Below are positions 31,452-42,084 of a stretch of 64,000 nucleotides of DNA, one piece after another. A program made the position numbers and the translations under genes. The stretch is from Alistipes putredinis DSM 17216 (GTDB taxonomy: Bacteria > Bacteroidota > Bacteroidia > Bacteroidales > Rikenellaceae). The DNA lies in NCBI RefSeq assembly GCF_000154465.1, contig NZ_DS499577.1, positions 122,013 to 186,012 on the forward strand, written 5' to 3'. Below the pieces are notes generated by a model. That model had not been told where the DNA came from. It searched no databases and saw only the letters and a list, made by a program, of their open reading frames with translations. Each line of letters opens with the position of its first letter. Position 1 is the first letter of the stretch.

Positions 31452-31898
31452 TCAGTTTTTCAGGTATTCTACTGCCGCCAGACCGTCGTTGAGGGGATAG
31501 AGGCCGATGCTCAGCGATTTGTCTTCGCTTTCATATACGTACATTCTTTGTCCCGGACGGTATTCGAGGTAGATGTACAGCTGCGAGAGGTAGGTGTGCA
31601 GGTCGTCGATGTACAGGTCTGAAAGTATCGATCCGCAGGAATATACTTTGTCGTCTTCGAATATATATATGTACTCTTTAACGATGCCCTTGCCTTCGAA
31701 ATACAGCGAGGTTTCCGATGCTCCGCTGTAGGCGTAGGGCACCGAAGCTTTCACTTCCTCCCGTGTCTTGCCGTACATGAATACGGGAGCTTCGTATTCC
31801 CTCAAAGTGGGAGGTATGTTGTCCTTGTTCTCATCGTCGTTGCATCCCGCGAATCCCAGCATTACGGCCGCGAAAGCGAATAGTAAGAATTTTTTCAT
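31452..31898 (-). CDS. Lipoprotein of unknown function
   Basis: A 148-residue protein. The start at 31898 is chosen because it gives a clean lipoprotein signal (MKKFLLFAFAAVMLGFAGC) with the lipobox Cys at 19 followed by NDDEN, an acidic stretch common in exported Bacteroidota lipoproteins. The longer frame upstream would run into der. The mature part is Tyr- and acid-rich. Function unknown. Confidence 0.75.
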   Translation of the reverse strand: MKKFLLFAFAAVMLGFAGCNDDENKDNIPPTLREYEAPVFMYGKTREEVKASVPYAYSGASETSLYFEGKGIVKEYIYIFEDDKVYSCGSILSDLYIDDLHTYLSQLYIYLEYRPGQRMYVYESEDKSLSIGLYPLNDGLAAVEYLKN

Positions 31899-32014
31899 AG
31901 CGAAAAGATAAACGGTTTGGAATAAAGGTTTTATCGATTGTAAATGAGATAAATTATTCTTTATGGGTGCGCCGCCGGATCCCTGAATATGGTGTCGAGG
32001 ATATCCGGTGATCT

Positions 32015-33316
32015 CTATTTTTGTCGGAAATAGATCTGGATCGGTACTCCCGAGAAATCCCATTCCTCCCGAATCTTATTCTCCAGGAAGCGGCGGTAGG
32101 GATCCTTGATATATTGGGGCAGATTGACGAAGCAGGCGAACTGGGGCGTGGGTGTCGGCAGCTGCATCACGTATTTGATTTTGATGTATTTGCCTTTGGT
32201 CGCCGGGGGCGGGTAGTTCTCGATGATCGGCAGCAGGTAGTCGTTCAGCGCCGAGGTGGCCACGCGCCGCTTGCGGTTTTCGTAAACCCGGATGGCGGTC
32301 TGGAGCACTTCGAGGATGCGCTGTTTGTTGAGTACCGAGGTGAAGATGATCGGAATGTCGTTGAAGGGCGCCAGTTTTTTTGCCAGGGCCTCCTTCCACT
32401 CCTTCATCGTGTTGTTGCCTTTCTCCACCAGATCCCATTTATTGACCACGATCACGCAGCCTTTGCGGTTGCGGACGATCAGGTTATGGATGTTCAGGTC
32501 CTGGGATTCGAGGCCTTGCTGCGCATCGAGCATCAGGATGCAGACGTCGGACTCCTCGATGGCGCGGATCGAACGCATCACGGAGTAGAATTCGAGGTCT
32601 TCGGTCACCTTGCCTTTTTTGCGCATGCCGGCCGTATCGACCAGGTAGAAATCGAGTCCGTACTTGTTGTAGCGCGAGTGAATGGCGTCGCGCGTGGTGC
32701 CGGCGATCGGCGTGACGATGTTGCGCTCTTCGCCCAGCAGGGCGTTGGTGAGCGACGACTTGCCCACGTTCGGACGGCCTACGATGGTGATGCGGGGCAG
32801 CTCTTCTTCCTCGTTCTTGGTTTCCGGGGGCAGGTCGCGCACGATTTCGTCCATCAGGTCGCCCGTGCCGCTGCCGCTCATCGAGCTGATGCAGTAGGGT
32901 TCTCCCAGTCCCAGCGAATAAAATTCGTGCGAGGAGTAGATCAGGTCGTAGTTATCGACCTTGTTGCAGACCAGCAGCACTTTTTTCGAAGTGCGCCTCA
33001 AGATGTCGGCCATCATCTGATCGAGATCCGTGATGCCCGTATTGACTTCGACCAGGAACAGGATGACGTCCGCCTCTTCGATGGCGAGCATCACCTGACG
33101 GCGGATGTCGTCTTCGAAAATGTCGTCCGAATTGACCGAATAGCCGCCGGTGTCGATCACCGAAAATTCACGTCCGTTCCAGTCGGTTTTACCGTAATGG
33201 CGGTCGCGTGTCGTGCCTGCCGTCGCATCGACGATGGCTTTGCGCTGCCCGACCAGGCGGTTGAACAGTGTGCTTTTGCCCACGTTCGGGCGTCCTACGA
33301 TCGCTACAAGACTCAT
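32015..33316 (-). CDS. der: Ribosome biogenesis GTPase Der (EngA)
   Basis: A 433-residue protein with two tandem GTPase domains. The first has GRPNVGKSTLFNRLVG at residue 8 and DTGG; the second repeats GRPNVGKSSLTNALLG near 180 with DTAGMRKKGK and NKWDLVEK. It ends in a KH-like domain. Der assists 50S subunit assembly. Length and architecture are normal. A consensus promoter lies at 33425-33456. Confidence 0.97.
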   Translation of the reverse strand: MSLVAIVGRPNVGKSTLFNRLVGQRKAIVDATAGTTRDRHYGKTDWNGREFSVIDTGGYSVNSDDIFEDDIRRQVMLAIEEADVILFLVEVNTGITDLDQMMADILRRTSKKVLLVCNKVDNYDLIYSSHEFYSLGLGEPYCISSMSGSGTGDLMDEIVRDLPPETKNEEEELPRITIVGRPNVGKSSLTNALLGEERNIVTPIAGTTRDAIHSRYNKYGLDFYLVDTAGMRKKGKVTEDLEFYSVMRSIRAIEESDVCILMLDAQQGLESQDLNIHNLIVRNRKGCVIVVNKWDLVEKGNNTMKEWKEALAKKLAPFNDIPIIFTSVLNKQRILEVLQTAIRVYENRKRRVATSALNDYLLPIIENYPPPATKGKYIKIKYVMQLPTPTPQFACFVNLPQYIKDPYRRFLENKIREEWDFSGVPIQIYFRQK

Positions 33317-33424
33317 AATGTTATTTTACGTTTATGTTTATGCGAAACGAATTATGCGGTGCGGGCCGAGAGCGAGGCCGAATTTATTCGGACATCGATG
33401 GATGCGGCCGGTCTAAAACAAGGT

Positions 33425-33456
33425 CAAAGATAGTGCAAGTTACGGGTAAAACCAAA
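33425..33456 (-). promoter_or_regulatory. der promoter
   Basis: On the minus strand TTTG (33453-33456), 20-base spacer, TATCTTTG (33425-33432). The leader would be about 100 bases. Confidence 0.7.
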
Positions 33457-33700
33457 CCCGGTGTCGATTTTACCCGATTGTCGGTGCATAAGGGGTGGGG
33501 GCCGGATGTGCACATCTTATCCTTTTCCGATCGGGAGATGCGGCTTCCGAAGGTTTTCCGAACAGCCGCGATGCCTTTTCAACGGGGGTGCAGCGTCTCT
33601 TCGTCTGCGGACAGGCCATGTTCCGACATCCGGCGGATGTCTCCGTTACAGCGGTAAAAGGGAGCGGTTCGTACAGGAGGTATGCGGCACGTATTATGGG
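33457..33700. other. Intergenic stretch without a recognisable gene
   Basis: Several overlapping short frames exist in all plus-strand phases, but none has a believable start context or composition. I see no repeat or RNA here. Confidence 0.6.
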
Positions 33701-35758
33701 TTATAAATAGCGGCTTTCCGGATCACCGGCCTGTACGGGATAGATCAGCACGAAACTGTTTCGCCCGAGGTATTGATCCAGGTAAGCCGGGATCTTGTTC
33801 ATCGCCGGTTGGTAGGAGATGCGTTCGCGGCGGCTCATTACCAGCCACAGACAGTCGTCCGTGCGCAATTCGCGCAGCAGGGCCGGCAGTTTTTCCCAGT
33901 CTTTGAAAAGTACCGTTTCTACGGTTGCGGTCTGCTTGCGCCGCAGCGGTTCGATGTACTTGAGCGTTGTTTCCGGGGCATAGACGACGATTTTGGTCCC
34001 GGTATTGCGGGCCAGATTTCCGATTTTATGCAGCCACATGAGAAATCCGGCCTCTTTTTCGGCTTGGGAGGGAATGATTACGATATGTCGCTTTATGGTC
34101 GCCAGCGGTTGTACCGGTTTGTAAATGTAGGTCGTGACGTTGCTTTCGCCCAGCAGGTCGCCCGTGATCTTGCCGAGGAAGATCGCGGGGGATTTGTCCC
34201 GATGGAGTCCCATTACGATGTCCGTGATACTCTGTTCTTTGGCGACGCTTGCGATTGCGTTCGAGATATTGACGTCGTAGCGCAGCAACTCGTGGAGGTA
34301 GATGTCCGATGCGGCAGCGGCCGTCGCCGCCGTTTCGAGAATTTTGCGGGCCCGTTTTTCCAGCCCGCTGTCTTCCACCTTGTTGTCTATGGCGTGCAGC
34401 GCGTAGAATCCGTTGTGGTTTTTCTTCGATTTGAGCACGTTGCCCAGAGTTACGAGTTCCCTGACGCTCTCTTCGTTCGACACCGGGATCAGGATGTGTT
34501 CGTCCTGATGTTCGGTGCTTTCGTCGTTTTCGCGGACCCCTTTGATGGCGATGTTGTGAGCGCCGCGCTGGGTGGCGAAGGTCGAAATGGTGCAGGTGGC
34601 CAGGATCATCAGGATCGTGCCGTTCAGCACGCTCTCGCCCAGCAGACGGATCGGTTCTCCGTCGGGTGTCTGGCCGACGATGACGTTGTAGCCCACCATC
34701 ACGGCTGCGAGCGTGGCGGCTACGTGGGCGCTGCTCAGGCCGAAGATGACCGTCCGCTGGTCGCTGGAGAGTTTGAACGTTTTTTGAGTGAGCAGCGCGG
34801 CGATGTATTTGGCGGCGGTGATCAGGACGATCATCACGGCAGCGACCTTGATACTCTCCCAGTCGCGGAAGAAAGCCCGGTAGTCGATCAGCATGCCTAC
34901 GCCGATCAGAAAGAAGGGGATGAAGATGGCGTTGCCGACGAATTCGATGCGGTTCATCAGGGGCGAGGTGCGCGGGATGAGGCGGTTGAGGGCCAGACCC
35001 GCGAGGAAGGCGCCGATGATCGGCTCCAGTCCGGCCAGATGTGCCAGGTAGGCGCCCAGAAAGACCATGACCAGCACGAAAATGTATTGGGAGATGTTGT
35101 CGCTGCAATGCTTGAAGAACCAGTGCCCGATCAGCGGGAAGAGCAGCATGATGAATGCGATGCAGAGCACGACCGAGATGCCGAGCCGGTACCAGAACAT
35201 GTCGTCCGTGTTTCCGGTGACCATGCCTACTATGACCGTCAGCAGCAGCAGGGCCAGCGTATCGGTAATGACCGTGCCTCCGACGGCGATCGTGACGGCT
35301 TTGTCGCGGGCGATGCCCAGTTTGCTGACGATGGGGTAGGCGATCAGGGTCTGCGAGGCGAAGAGCCCGGCCAGCAGGATCGAGGAGTAGATCGAAAATC
35401 CCAGGATGTAATATCCCGCCAGAATACCGAGCAGGAGCGGAACACAGAACGTATAGAGTCCGAATACGAGGCTTCGGGTGCCGTTCTTGCGGAAATCCGA
35501 CATGTCCATATCCAGGCCGGAGAGGAACATGATGTAGAGCAGTCCGGCCGTACCGGAGAGGATGATGCTGCTGTCGCGCAACACCAGGTTGAGGCCGTGC
35601 GGTCCGATCACCGCACCGGCGATGATAAGCCCCAGCAGGTAGGGAATTTTCAGCTTGTTGAGCAGCAGGGGAGCGGCGAGGATGATGACCAGAATCAGCA
35701 GGAATTTGAGAATCGGATCCTCGAGCGGGAGGGTTATGCCGGCGAATAGAAGCATCAT
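33701..35758 (-). CDS. Cation:proton antiporter (CPA2/Kef type) with C-terminal USP-like domain
   Basis: A 685-residue protein. Residues 15-400 hold about 12 membrane segments with CPA2 features (LGLIIAGAVIGPHGLNLVL near 42, GLFASQTLIAYPIVSKLGIA near 130, an acidic ITDTLALLLL segment near 160). Residues 430-685 are soluble and include a universal-stress-protein-like part (HEDHILIPVS-type strand, ADIVMGLHRDK-type). It should exchange Na+ or K+ for protons across the inner membrane. The USP-like tail may bind nucleotide. A -7 box (TATCTTTG) at 35996-36003 may start its mRNA. Confidence 0.88.
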   Translation of the reverse strand: MMLLFAGITLPLEDPILKFLLILVIILAAPLLLNKLKIPYLLGLIIAGAVIGPHGLNLVLRDSSIILSGTAGLLYIMFLSGLDMDMSDFRKNGTRSLVFGLYTFCVPLLLGILAGYYILGFSIYSSILLAGLFASQTLIAYPIVSKLGIARDKAVTIAVGGTVITDTLALLLLTVIVGMVTGNTDDMFWYRLGISVVLCIAFIMLLFPLIGHWFFKHCSDNISQYIFVLVMVFLGAYLAHLAGLEPIIGAFLAGLALNRLIPRTSPLMNRIEFVGNAIFIPFFLIGVGMLIDYRAFFRDWESIKVAAVMIVLITAAKYIAALLTQKTFKLSSDQRTVIFGLSSAHVAATLAAVMVGYNVIVGQTPDGEPIRLLGESVLNGTILMILATCTISTFATQRGAHNIAIKGVRENDESTEHQDEHILIPVSNEESVRELVTLGNVLKSKKNHNGFYALHAIDNKVEDSGLEKRARKILETAATAAAASDIYLHELLRYDVNISNAIASVAKEQSITDIVMGLHRDKSPAIFLGKITGDLLGESNVTTYIYKPVQPLATIKRHIVIIPSQAEKEAGFLMWLHKIGNLARNTGTKIVVYAPETTLKYIEPLRRKQTATVETVLFKDWEKLPALLRELRTDDCLWLVMSRRERISYQPAMNKIPAYLDQYLGRNSFVLIYPVQAGDPESRYL

Positions 35759-36207
35759 GCGGAGTCGGAATTAGGGTTAAGTGATCGGGACCGTCTGCGA
35801 ACCGGGACGTGTTCGTGTTCGCCGGAGCGGGGGCCGATCGGGTAATATTTCTCAAAGTGCCCGCCTGTCGGAAAAATCCGTAAGGCTCGGCGGGCTATTG
35901 GCTTGAAGTTGTTTTCGTGCGGGCTGATCGTATTCCGACCGGGACGGCATTCGTTTTGTCGGGAGCGACCTGGCTGCATGAAAATTTAACGGAAACAAAG
36001 ATAGTGAAAGCCGAAAAGAAAACGGGAGCTTGCTCACAGTTTTCAGAGGCGTATCCTATTTTCTACAAAAATAACAAAAAATGGGGAATAGCAATGCTTT
36101 TTTTGCCGAAAAACAGGGATTCCGGATAAAAAAATGCACGGTTTTCTCTGTGTATTCCGAGAAAAAAACTTAACTTTGACCAAATAATGAATGTTGAAGG
36201 ACGTGCT
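35759..36207. promoter_or_regulatory. Divergent promoter region
   Basis: Minus-strand TATCTTTG at 35996-36003 points to the antiporter gene; plus-strand TAACTTTG at 36171-36178 points to the MFS gene. Clear -33 boxes were not found. No gene is visible in the interval. Confidence 0.5.
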
Positions 36208-37365
36208 ATGACGGAAAGGAGAGTGGACAAACGATTGCTGGCACCTGTGCTGATGGGGTTCTTTATCATGGGCTTCTGCGATATCGTGGCTCCGGTGACC
36301 AACATCATCAGCGGTGAATTTGCCGAGAGCCAGCAGAGTGCCGTGAGTTTTCTGCCGTCGATGGTTTTCCTTTGGTTCCTGCTTCTTTCCACGCCTGTCG
36401 CGGCGCTGATGAACCGCATCGGCCGCAAGAGAACGGCAATGATCGGCTATGCCTTTACCATCGCCGGGTTGCTCGTGCCCTATGCTGCGGGCGTCGGCAG
36501 TGCCTTGAGTTGGTATTTCATCGGCTTCGGTCTGCTGGGCATCGGCAATACCGCTATCCAGGTGGCGGTCAATCCGCTGCTGGCGACCATCGTGCCCGAG
36601 GAGCGGATGACCAGCTACCTGACCGTCGGACAGATCTTCCGCAATACTGCTCTGTTGCTGCTCGCCCCGATCATCACGGGGCTGGTTTCGCTTTTCGGCG
36701 ACTGGCGTCTGTTGTTGCCGATTTATGCGGGGCTTACGCTCGTCGGGGCCGTCTGGTTACAGGTGACTGCGGTCGCAGAACCGGCGCAATCGTCCCGTGC
36801 GGTCGGTATGGCCGAGTGTTTCCGTCTGCTGCGCAATCGCACCGTGTTGCTATGTACGCTCGGCGTGGCCTGTTTCATCGCTGCGGATGTCGGTATCGGC
36901 TTCGTTTCGGTGCGGCTGATCGACAATCCCGATTCGATTCTTACGACTACCGGATTTTACGCTTTGCGCATCGTGGGTACGCTCGTCGGTGCCTGGGTGC
37001 TGATTCGTGTCGTCGATGTCAAATACTTGCGCTGGAATATGCTGCTGGCATTGGCGCTCTGCATCGCCCTTTTCGCGGTGCGTTCCGAAGCGGTCGTTTA
37101 TGCGCTGGTCGGCATCCTCGGCTTCACGATGGCCTGCGTTTTCGCCACGTTTTATGCCGTGGCGACCAAGAGTGCTCCGGGCCGTTCGAACGAAGTCGCC
37201 GGACTGATGATCCTGGCCATTTCCGCCGGTGCCCTTTCGGGCCCGATCTGCGGTGCGCTGATCCGCAGTTTCGGTCATCCCCAGGCGGGCTTGATCTGGG
37301 TGACGGCTTGTGTCTGCTACCTGCTCTGGGCCGCAACCGTATTGAAATCCGATACCAAGAAATAG
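36208..37365 (+). CDS. MFS sugar transporter, FucP-like
   Basis: A 385-residue permease with about 12 membrane segments; the conserved loop NRIGRKRTAMIGYAF sits between segments 2 and 3. The start (LLAPVLMGFFIMGFCDIVAP) resembles fucose-permease-type sugar:proton symporters of Bacteroidota. I chose the ATG at 36208 because GAAGGA precedes it and because the other ATG at 36187 would be at or beside the predicted transcription start. The substrate is unknown. It probably forms an operon with the barrel protein four bases downstream. Confidence 0.82.
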   Translation: MTERRVDKRLLAPVLMGFFIMGFCDIVAPVTNIISGEFAESQQSAVSFLPSMVFLWFLLLSTPVAALMNRIGRKRTAMIGYAFTIAGLLVPYAAGVGSALSWYFIGFGLLGIGNTAIQVAVNPLLATIVPEERMTSYLTVGQIFRNTALLLLAPIITGLVSLFGDWRLLLPIYAGLTLVGAVWLQVTAVAEPAQSSRAVGMAECFRLLRNRTVLLCTLGVACFIAADVGIGFVSVRLIDNPDSILTTTGFYALRIVGTLVGAWVLIRVVDVKYLRWNMLLALALCIALFAVRSEAVVYALVGILGFTMACVFATFYAVATKSAPGRSNEVAGLMILAISAGALSGPICGALIRSFGHPQAGLIWVTACVCYLLWAATVLKSDTKK

Positions 37366-37369
37366 AGTT

Positions 37370-38011
37370 ATGAAAAACTGTAAATTACTGATTATAGCGT
37401 TGTTGTTTAGTATTTTGACTCTCCCTTCTTCGGGTCAGTCCCGCAGATACGACGATTATGGACGCAGCAGCCGCAGCGGATCGGCGATCAAGGGAGTGGA
37501 GTGGGGCGTACTGGCCGGACTCAACTTTCCCCATTTTTCGACTTCCGGTCCGGATTTCGGTATAGATAACCGGCTCGGTTGGCAGGCCGGACTCCAGATC
37601 GGCTTGAAATTCCGCTATTTCACCATCGGCCCCGAGGTGCTTTACGTGCGGCAGTCGATCAAGTTGAGCCATGCCGACTACGGAACTCTGAAAATCAAAA
37701 CCAATTCGATCGATATTCCCCTCATCTTCTCGCTTCGGGCGCTTCCGATGCTGCGGATCAACGTCGGTCCCGTCTTTACGGTGATGAACGATTGCAAGTA
37801 TGCCGAGGGCAACAACGAGATGTTCTTCGGCAGTATGCGCCCGACGGTTTCCTATATGTTGGGCCTGGGGTTGAATTTCGGACATACACTGATCGACTTC
37901 CGTTACAACGGGCAGTTCGATTCGAAAAAGTGTTATTATCCCACCGAAGAGGCGGTCGGGTTCAACATGCGCTCTTACTCCCTGGCATTGAGCGTAGGAT
38001 TTGTTTTTTAG
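37370..38011 (+). CDS. Outer-membrane beta-barrel protein, PorT/OMP_b-brl type
   Basis: A 213-residue protein with a signal peptide (LLIIALLFSILTLPSSGQS) and alternating amphipathic strands (WGVLAGLNFPHFSTSG, LGWQAGLQIGLKFRYFTIG) ending in an aromatic residue (LSVGFVF), as outer-membrane proteins do. Eight or so strands are expected. It lies between a sugar transporter and phoH, three bases before phoH. Cargo or partner unknown. Confidence 0.8.
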   Translation: MKNCKLLIIALLFSILTLPSSGQSRRYDDYGRSSRSGSAIKGVEWGVLAGLNFPHFSTSGPDFGIDNRLGWQAGLQIGLKFRYFTIGPEVLYVRQSIKLSHADYGTLKIKTNSIDIPLIFSLRALPMLRINVGPVFTVMNDCKYAEGNNEMFFGSMRPTVSYMLGLGLNFGHTLIDFRYNGQFDSKKCYYPTEEAVGFNMRSYSLALSVGFVF

Positions 38012-38014
38012 CTT

Positions 38015-38998
<984 letters not shown>

Positions 38999-39027
38999 AA
39001 ACGATAACCAATTAAAATAGAACTACT

Positions 39028-40491
39028 ATGGATAAGAATTTGACCGCTTTGAAACCCGCGTTGGTTTGGAAGCATTTTGCAGAAATCGCCAAAATACCCC
39101 GTCCTTCCTCCCACGAGGAGAAGATCCGTGCGTACGTGATCGGCGTGGCCAAGAGTCTCGGCCTGGAGTGCAAGGAGGATGCGGCCCACAATGTCTATGT
39201 CCGCAAGCCTGCCTCCAAAGGGATGGAGAACCGCAAAGGTATCGTTCTGCAGGCGCATCTGGATATGGTTCCTCAGAAGAACAACGATAAGAAGTTCGAC
39301 TTTACCAAGGACCCGATCGAGGCGTATATCGACGGCGAATGGGTGACGGCCAACGGTACGACGCTCGGTGCGGACAACGGTATCGGTGCGGCGGCTATTC
39401 TTGCCGTCCTGGAGGACGATACGCTCGAACACGGTCCTCTCGAAGCGCTTTTCACAGCGACCGAGGAGACGGGTATGGACGGTGCGTTCGGCCTGAAGAA
39501 AGGGGTGCTGCACGGTGACATCCTGCTTAACCTCGATTCCGAGGAGGAGGGCGAGTTGTATGTAGGCTGCGCCGGCGGCGTGGATGCCAACATCACGTTC
39601 AAGTATAAGGCGGAGCCGACTCCGGCACGGAATTACCGGGCCGTGAAGCTGGTTGTCAAAGGTCTTAAGGGTGGGCACTCCGGTATCCAGATTGTCGAAC
39701 AGCGTGCCAATGCCAACAAATTGCTGTTCCGTTTCATCCGTGAGCAGAAGAAGTCGATGGACATCCTGCTTTGCTCGGTGGACGGCGGCGGTCTGCGCAA
39801 TGCGATTCCGCGCGAGGCGACCGCTACGCTGATGGTCCGCACCAAGGATCTCGAGCAGCTGACCAAAGAGCTGAAAGCGTATGAAAAGGTCGTGAAGGCC
39901 GAGTTCGCCGGGATCGAGGACGCTGTTTCCATCAAACTGACCGAAACCGAAGCCCCTGAAACGATGATCGCCAAGGAGGTGGCGGAGAATCTGATCCGTG
40001 CGGTCGTAGGCTGCCCGAACGGGGTGCAGAAGATGTCGGTGTCGATGCCCGGACTGGTGCAGACGTCGAGCAACCTGGCCCGCGTGGTATCCGACGGCAA
40101 GACGGTGAAGTTGCAGTGTCTGCTCCGCAGTTCGGTGAACTCCGAGAAGGAGGAGCTGGGCGAGGCGATCTCCGCCGTGTTCGAGCTGGCCGGCGCTAAG
40201 GTGGAACTCACGGGTGCCTACAACGGTTGGAAACCCAATCTGGATTCGCCGATTCTGGCTGCGATGAAGGCTTCCTACAAAGCGCTTTTCGGCAAGGAAC
40301 CTGCGGTTACGGCCATTCACGCCGGTCTGGAGTGCGGCATCATCGGTACGAATTACCCTAAGCTTGATATGATTTCTTTCGGCCCGACCATTTGCTATCC
40401 CCACTCTCCGGACGAAAAGGTGAACATCGCTTCCGTCGGCAAGTTCTATGAATTCCTGGTCGATACGCTGAAGAACGCTCCCCTAAAATAA
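39028..40491 (+). CDS. pepD: Aminoacyl-histidine dipeptidase, peptidase M20 family
   Basis: A 487-residue zinc dipeptidase of the PepD (M20C) type. Zinc-site pieces: QAHLDMVPQKN near residue 78, LGADNGIGAAAILAVLE near 112, and ATEETGMDGAFGL near 145. The lid domain runs from about 200 to 390, then HAGLECGIIG near residue 430 completes the site. It cleaves Xaa-His and other dipeptides in the cytoplasm. No signal peptide. Confidence 0.95.
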   Translation: MDKNLTALKPALVWKHFAEIAKIPRPSSHEEKIRAYVIGVAKSLGLECKEDAAHNVYVRKPASKGMENRKGIVLQAHLDMVPQKNNDKKFDFTKDPIEAYIDGEWVTANGTTLGADNGIGAAAILAVLEDDTLEHGPLEALFTATEETGMDGAFGLKKGVLHGDILLNLDSEEEGELYVGCAGGVDANITFKYKAEPTPARNYRAVKLVVKGLKGGHSGIQIVEQRANANKLLFRFIREQKKSMDILLCSVDGGGLRNAIPREATATLMVRTKDLEQLTKELKAYEKVVKAEFAGIEDAVSIKLTETEAPETMIAKEVAENLIRAVVGCPNGVQKMSVSMPGLVQTSSNLARVVSDGKTVKLQCLLRSSVNSEKEELGEAISAVFELAGAKVELTGAYNGWKPNLDSPILAAMKASYKALFGKEPAVTAIHAGLECGIIGTNYPKLDMISFGPTICYPHSPDEKVNIASVGKFYEFLVDTLKNAPLK

Positions 40492-40506
40492 GTCGTTTTG
40501 GAGGAG

Positions 40507-41499
40507 ATGTCCTTGCCCGGCGGTGGTCGGCGTTGGTTCGTCATTGTCAATCCCGTGGCCGGAGGTGGCCGCGGGCTTGACCATTTTCCCCTGATCTCCA
40601 AGCTCCTGCGGGATGCCGGAATCCAGACCGAACCGGTCTTCACCGAACATAAGTTCCATGCGACGGAACTGACCGTGTCGGCCGTGAAGCAGGGATTCCG
40701 CCGCATTATCGCCGTAGGGGGCGACGGTACGCTGCACGAAGTCGTGAACGGTCTTTTTATTCAGCAGACGGTCGATCCCCGCGAGGTGCTGCTGGCCGTT
40801 GTCGCCGTGGGAGCGGGGAACGACTGGATCCGCACGTTCGGCGTGCCGAATCGCTATCAGGATGCGATCCGCGCTATCAAGGAGGGACATTCGTTTTTAC
40901 AGGATGTCGGAGTCGTTTCTTACGAAGAGGCTCACTACCGTCAGCACCGTTATATGGCTAATGTGGCCGGTATGGGGTTCGATGCGATGGTAGTCAAGAA
41001 ATACGCCCATCTCAAGAAGAAAGGACACAGCAACAAGTGGCTCTATACGTGGTGCATGATCCGTTCGTTCTTCAGCTACAAATCGACGGGCGTGAAGGTT
41101 TGGATCGACGACCGGCTGGTTTACAACAACCTGTTGATGAGCATCGCCATCGGTGTCTGCAAATACAACGGCGGCGGTATGCAGCAGTTGCCCGAGGCGG
41201 TGGCCGACGACGGACTGCTGGACGTGTCGCTGATCCGTCCCGTCCATTTCTGGCATATCCTGTTCCGCTTCCGTTATCTGTTCAACGGCGGGATTTACCG
41301 GATTCGGCATATCCTGCAGGAGAGGGGCAGCCGTATCCGCATCGAATCTTCGCCGGAGATCAGCGTCGAGGTCGATGGCGAATTGTTGGGGGAGTCTCCG
41401 TTGGAGTTTTCCGTATTGCACCGAGCTGTTCGGATCGTGGTTTCGGAGGAGTTCCTCAAGCGGGAGAGCTATCCGTTGTGTTCGTGCAATATCGTCTGA
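40507..41499 (+). CDS. Diacylglycerol/sphingoid-type lipid kinase (YegS/DagK-like)
   Basis: A 330-residue protein with the lipid kinase signature: FVIVNPVAGGGRGLDHFP at the start, IIAVGGDGTLHEVVNGL near 70 and GAGNDWIRTFGVP near 103. It should phosphorylate diacylglycerol or a sphingoid base; Bacteroidota make sphingolipids, so either substrate is possible. The ATG at 40507 is preferred; an in-frame TTG at 40498 is the alternative. It is 15 bases after pepD. Confidence 0.88.
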   Translation: MSLPGGGRRWFVIVNPVAGGGRGLDHFPLISKLLRDAGIQTEPVFTEHKFHATELTVSAVKQGFRRIIAVGGDGTLHEVVNGLFIQQTVDPREVLLAVVAVGAGNDWIRTFGVPNRYQDAIRAIKEGHSFLQDVGVVSYEEAHYRQHRYMANVAGMGFDAMVVKKYAHLKKKGHSNKWLYTWCMIRSFFSYKSTGVKVWIDDRLVYNNLLMSIAIGVCKYNGGGMQQLPEAVADDGLLDVSLIRPVHFWHILFRFRYLFNGGIYRIRHILQERGSRIRIESSPEISVEVDGELLGESPLEFSVLHRAVRIVVSEEFLKRESYPLCSCNIV

Positions 41500-41511
41500 T
41501 TTGATCGTATT

Positions 41512-41558
41512 ATGCGACGAAGGCCGGAATCCACATGGATTTCCGGCCTTCGTCGCAT
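41512..41558. terminator. Long hairpin terminator after the lipid kinase gene
   Basis: Arms ATGCGACGAAGGCCGGAATCC and the complementary GGATTTCCGGCCTTCGTCGCAT pair over about 21 bp with one bulge and a four-base loop. No T run follows. Confidence 0.75.
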
Positions 41559-41906
41559 ATTCCATCGCCGTTGCAACGGGGACGGTTTGCACCCGCAGCG
41601 GGCGGCGTTGCTGCGCACTCTTGCTGAAATTGCCGCCTCCTGTGGCGCTGCGGAACTCTTTCTCGGAATGCGAAAGGGTGAGTATGGTTTTTTATCGGCG
41701 CATCGGTTGCGTACCTGACAAGATTGTAATCGGTTACCCTCTTGCTCCGCGCTTGTCGTCTTGTCGAAACCCGGCTGTTTTTACCGTTTTATAATTTATA
41801 CCGGAGCTGTTGTTCGGTCTTTAGTCCCGGGTCCTGTGCCGGGCTTGTCTGTTCGGAATCAACGAACAAAGTCTTCGTCAAACGCAAGTTATCGGGGAGA
41901 TTTTCG
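41559..41906. other. Intergenic stretch without a recognisable gene
   Basis: Short frames in several phases only; none has a start context or composition like a gene. Nothing else seen. Confidence 0.6.
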
Positions 41907-41988
41907 TATCTTTGACTTCGTCTAAAATACTTCGCCTGGGCAAAATGCAAATAAATTTGCTTTTGCACGCGGCTTATTCGTATCTTTG
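41907..41988 (+). promoter_or_regulatory. Tandem promoters before ychF
   Basis: TATCTTTG at 41907-41914 and again at 41981-41988. The second has TTTG 21 bases upstream (41956-41959). The leader also contains a GACGGT/ACCGTC hairpin soon after the second start. Confidence 0.65.
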
Positions 41989-42084
41989 CATTTCCGAACG
42001 ACGGTATATCGACCGTCTTCGCGGGGGCACCTGCATTTTGCCGATGCCTGTCGAACGGATAATATTAAAAACGAAAGATATTCA

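Noticed and set aside
33461..33710. Three overlapping 70-80-codon frames
   Set aside because: All three phases are open over the same stretch with Arg/Ser-rich translations, typical of non-coding GC-rich DNA.
33773..35749. 658-codon plus-strand frame opposite the antiporter gene
   Set aside because: It is the antisense of a GC-rich gene; the translation is rich in Asp/Gln/Arg with no domain pattern, whereas the minus strand encodes a clear CPA2 transporter.
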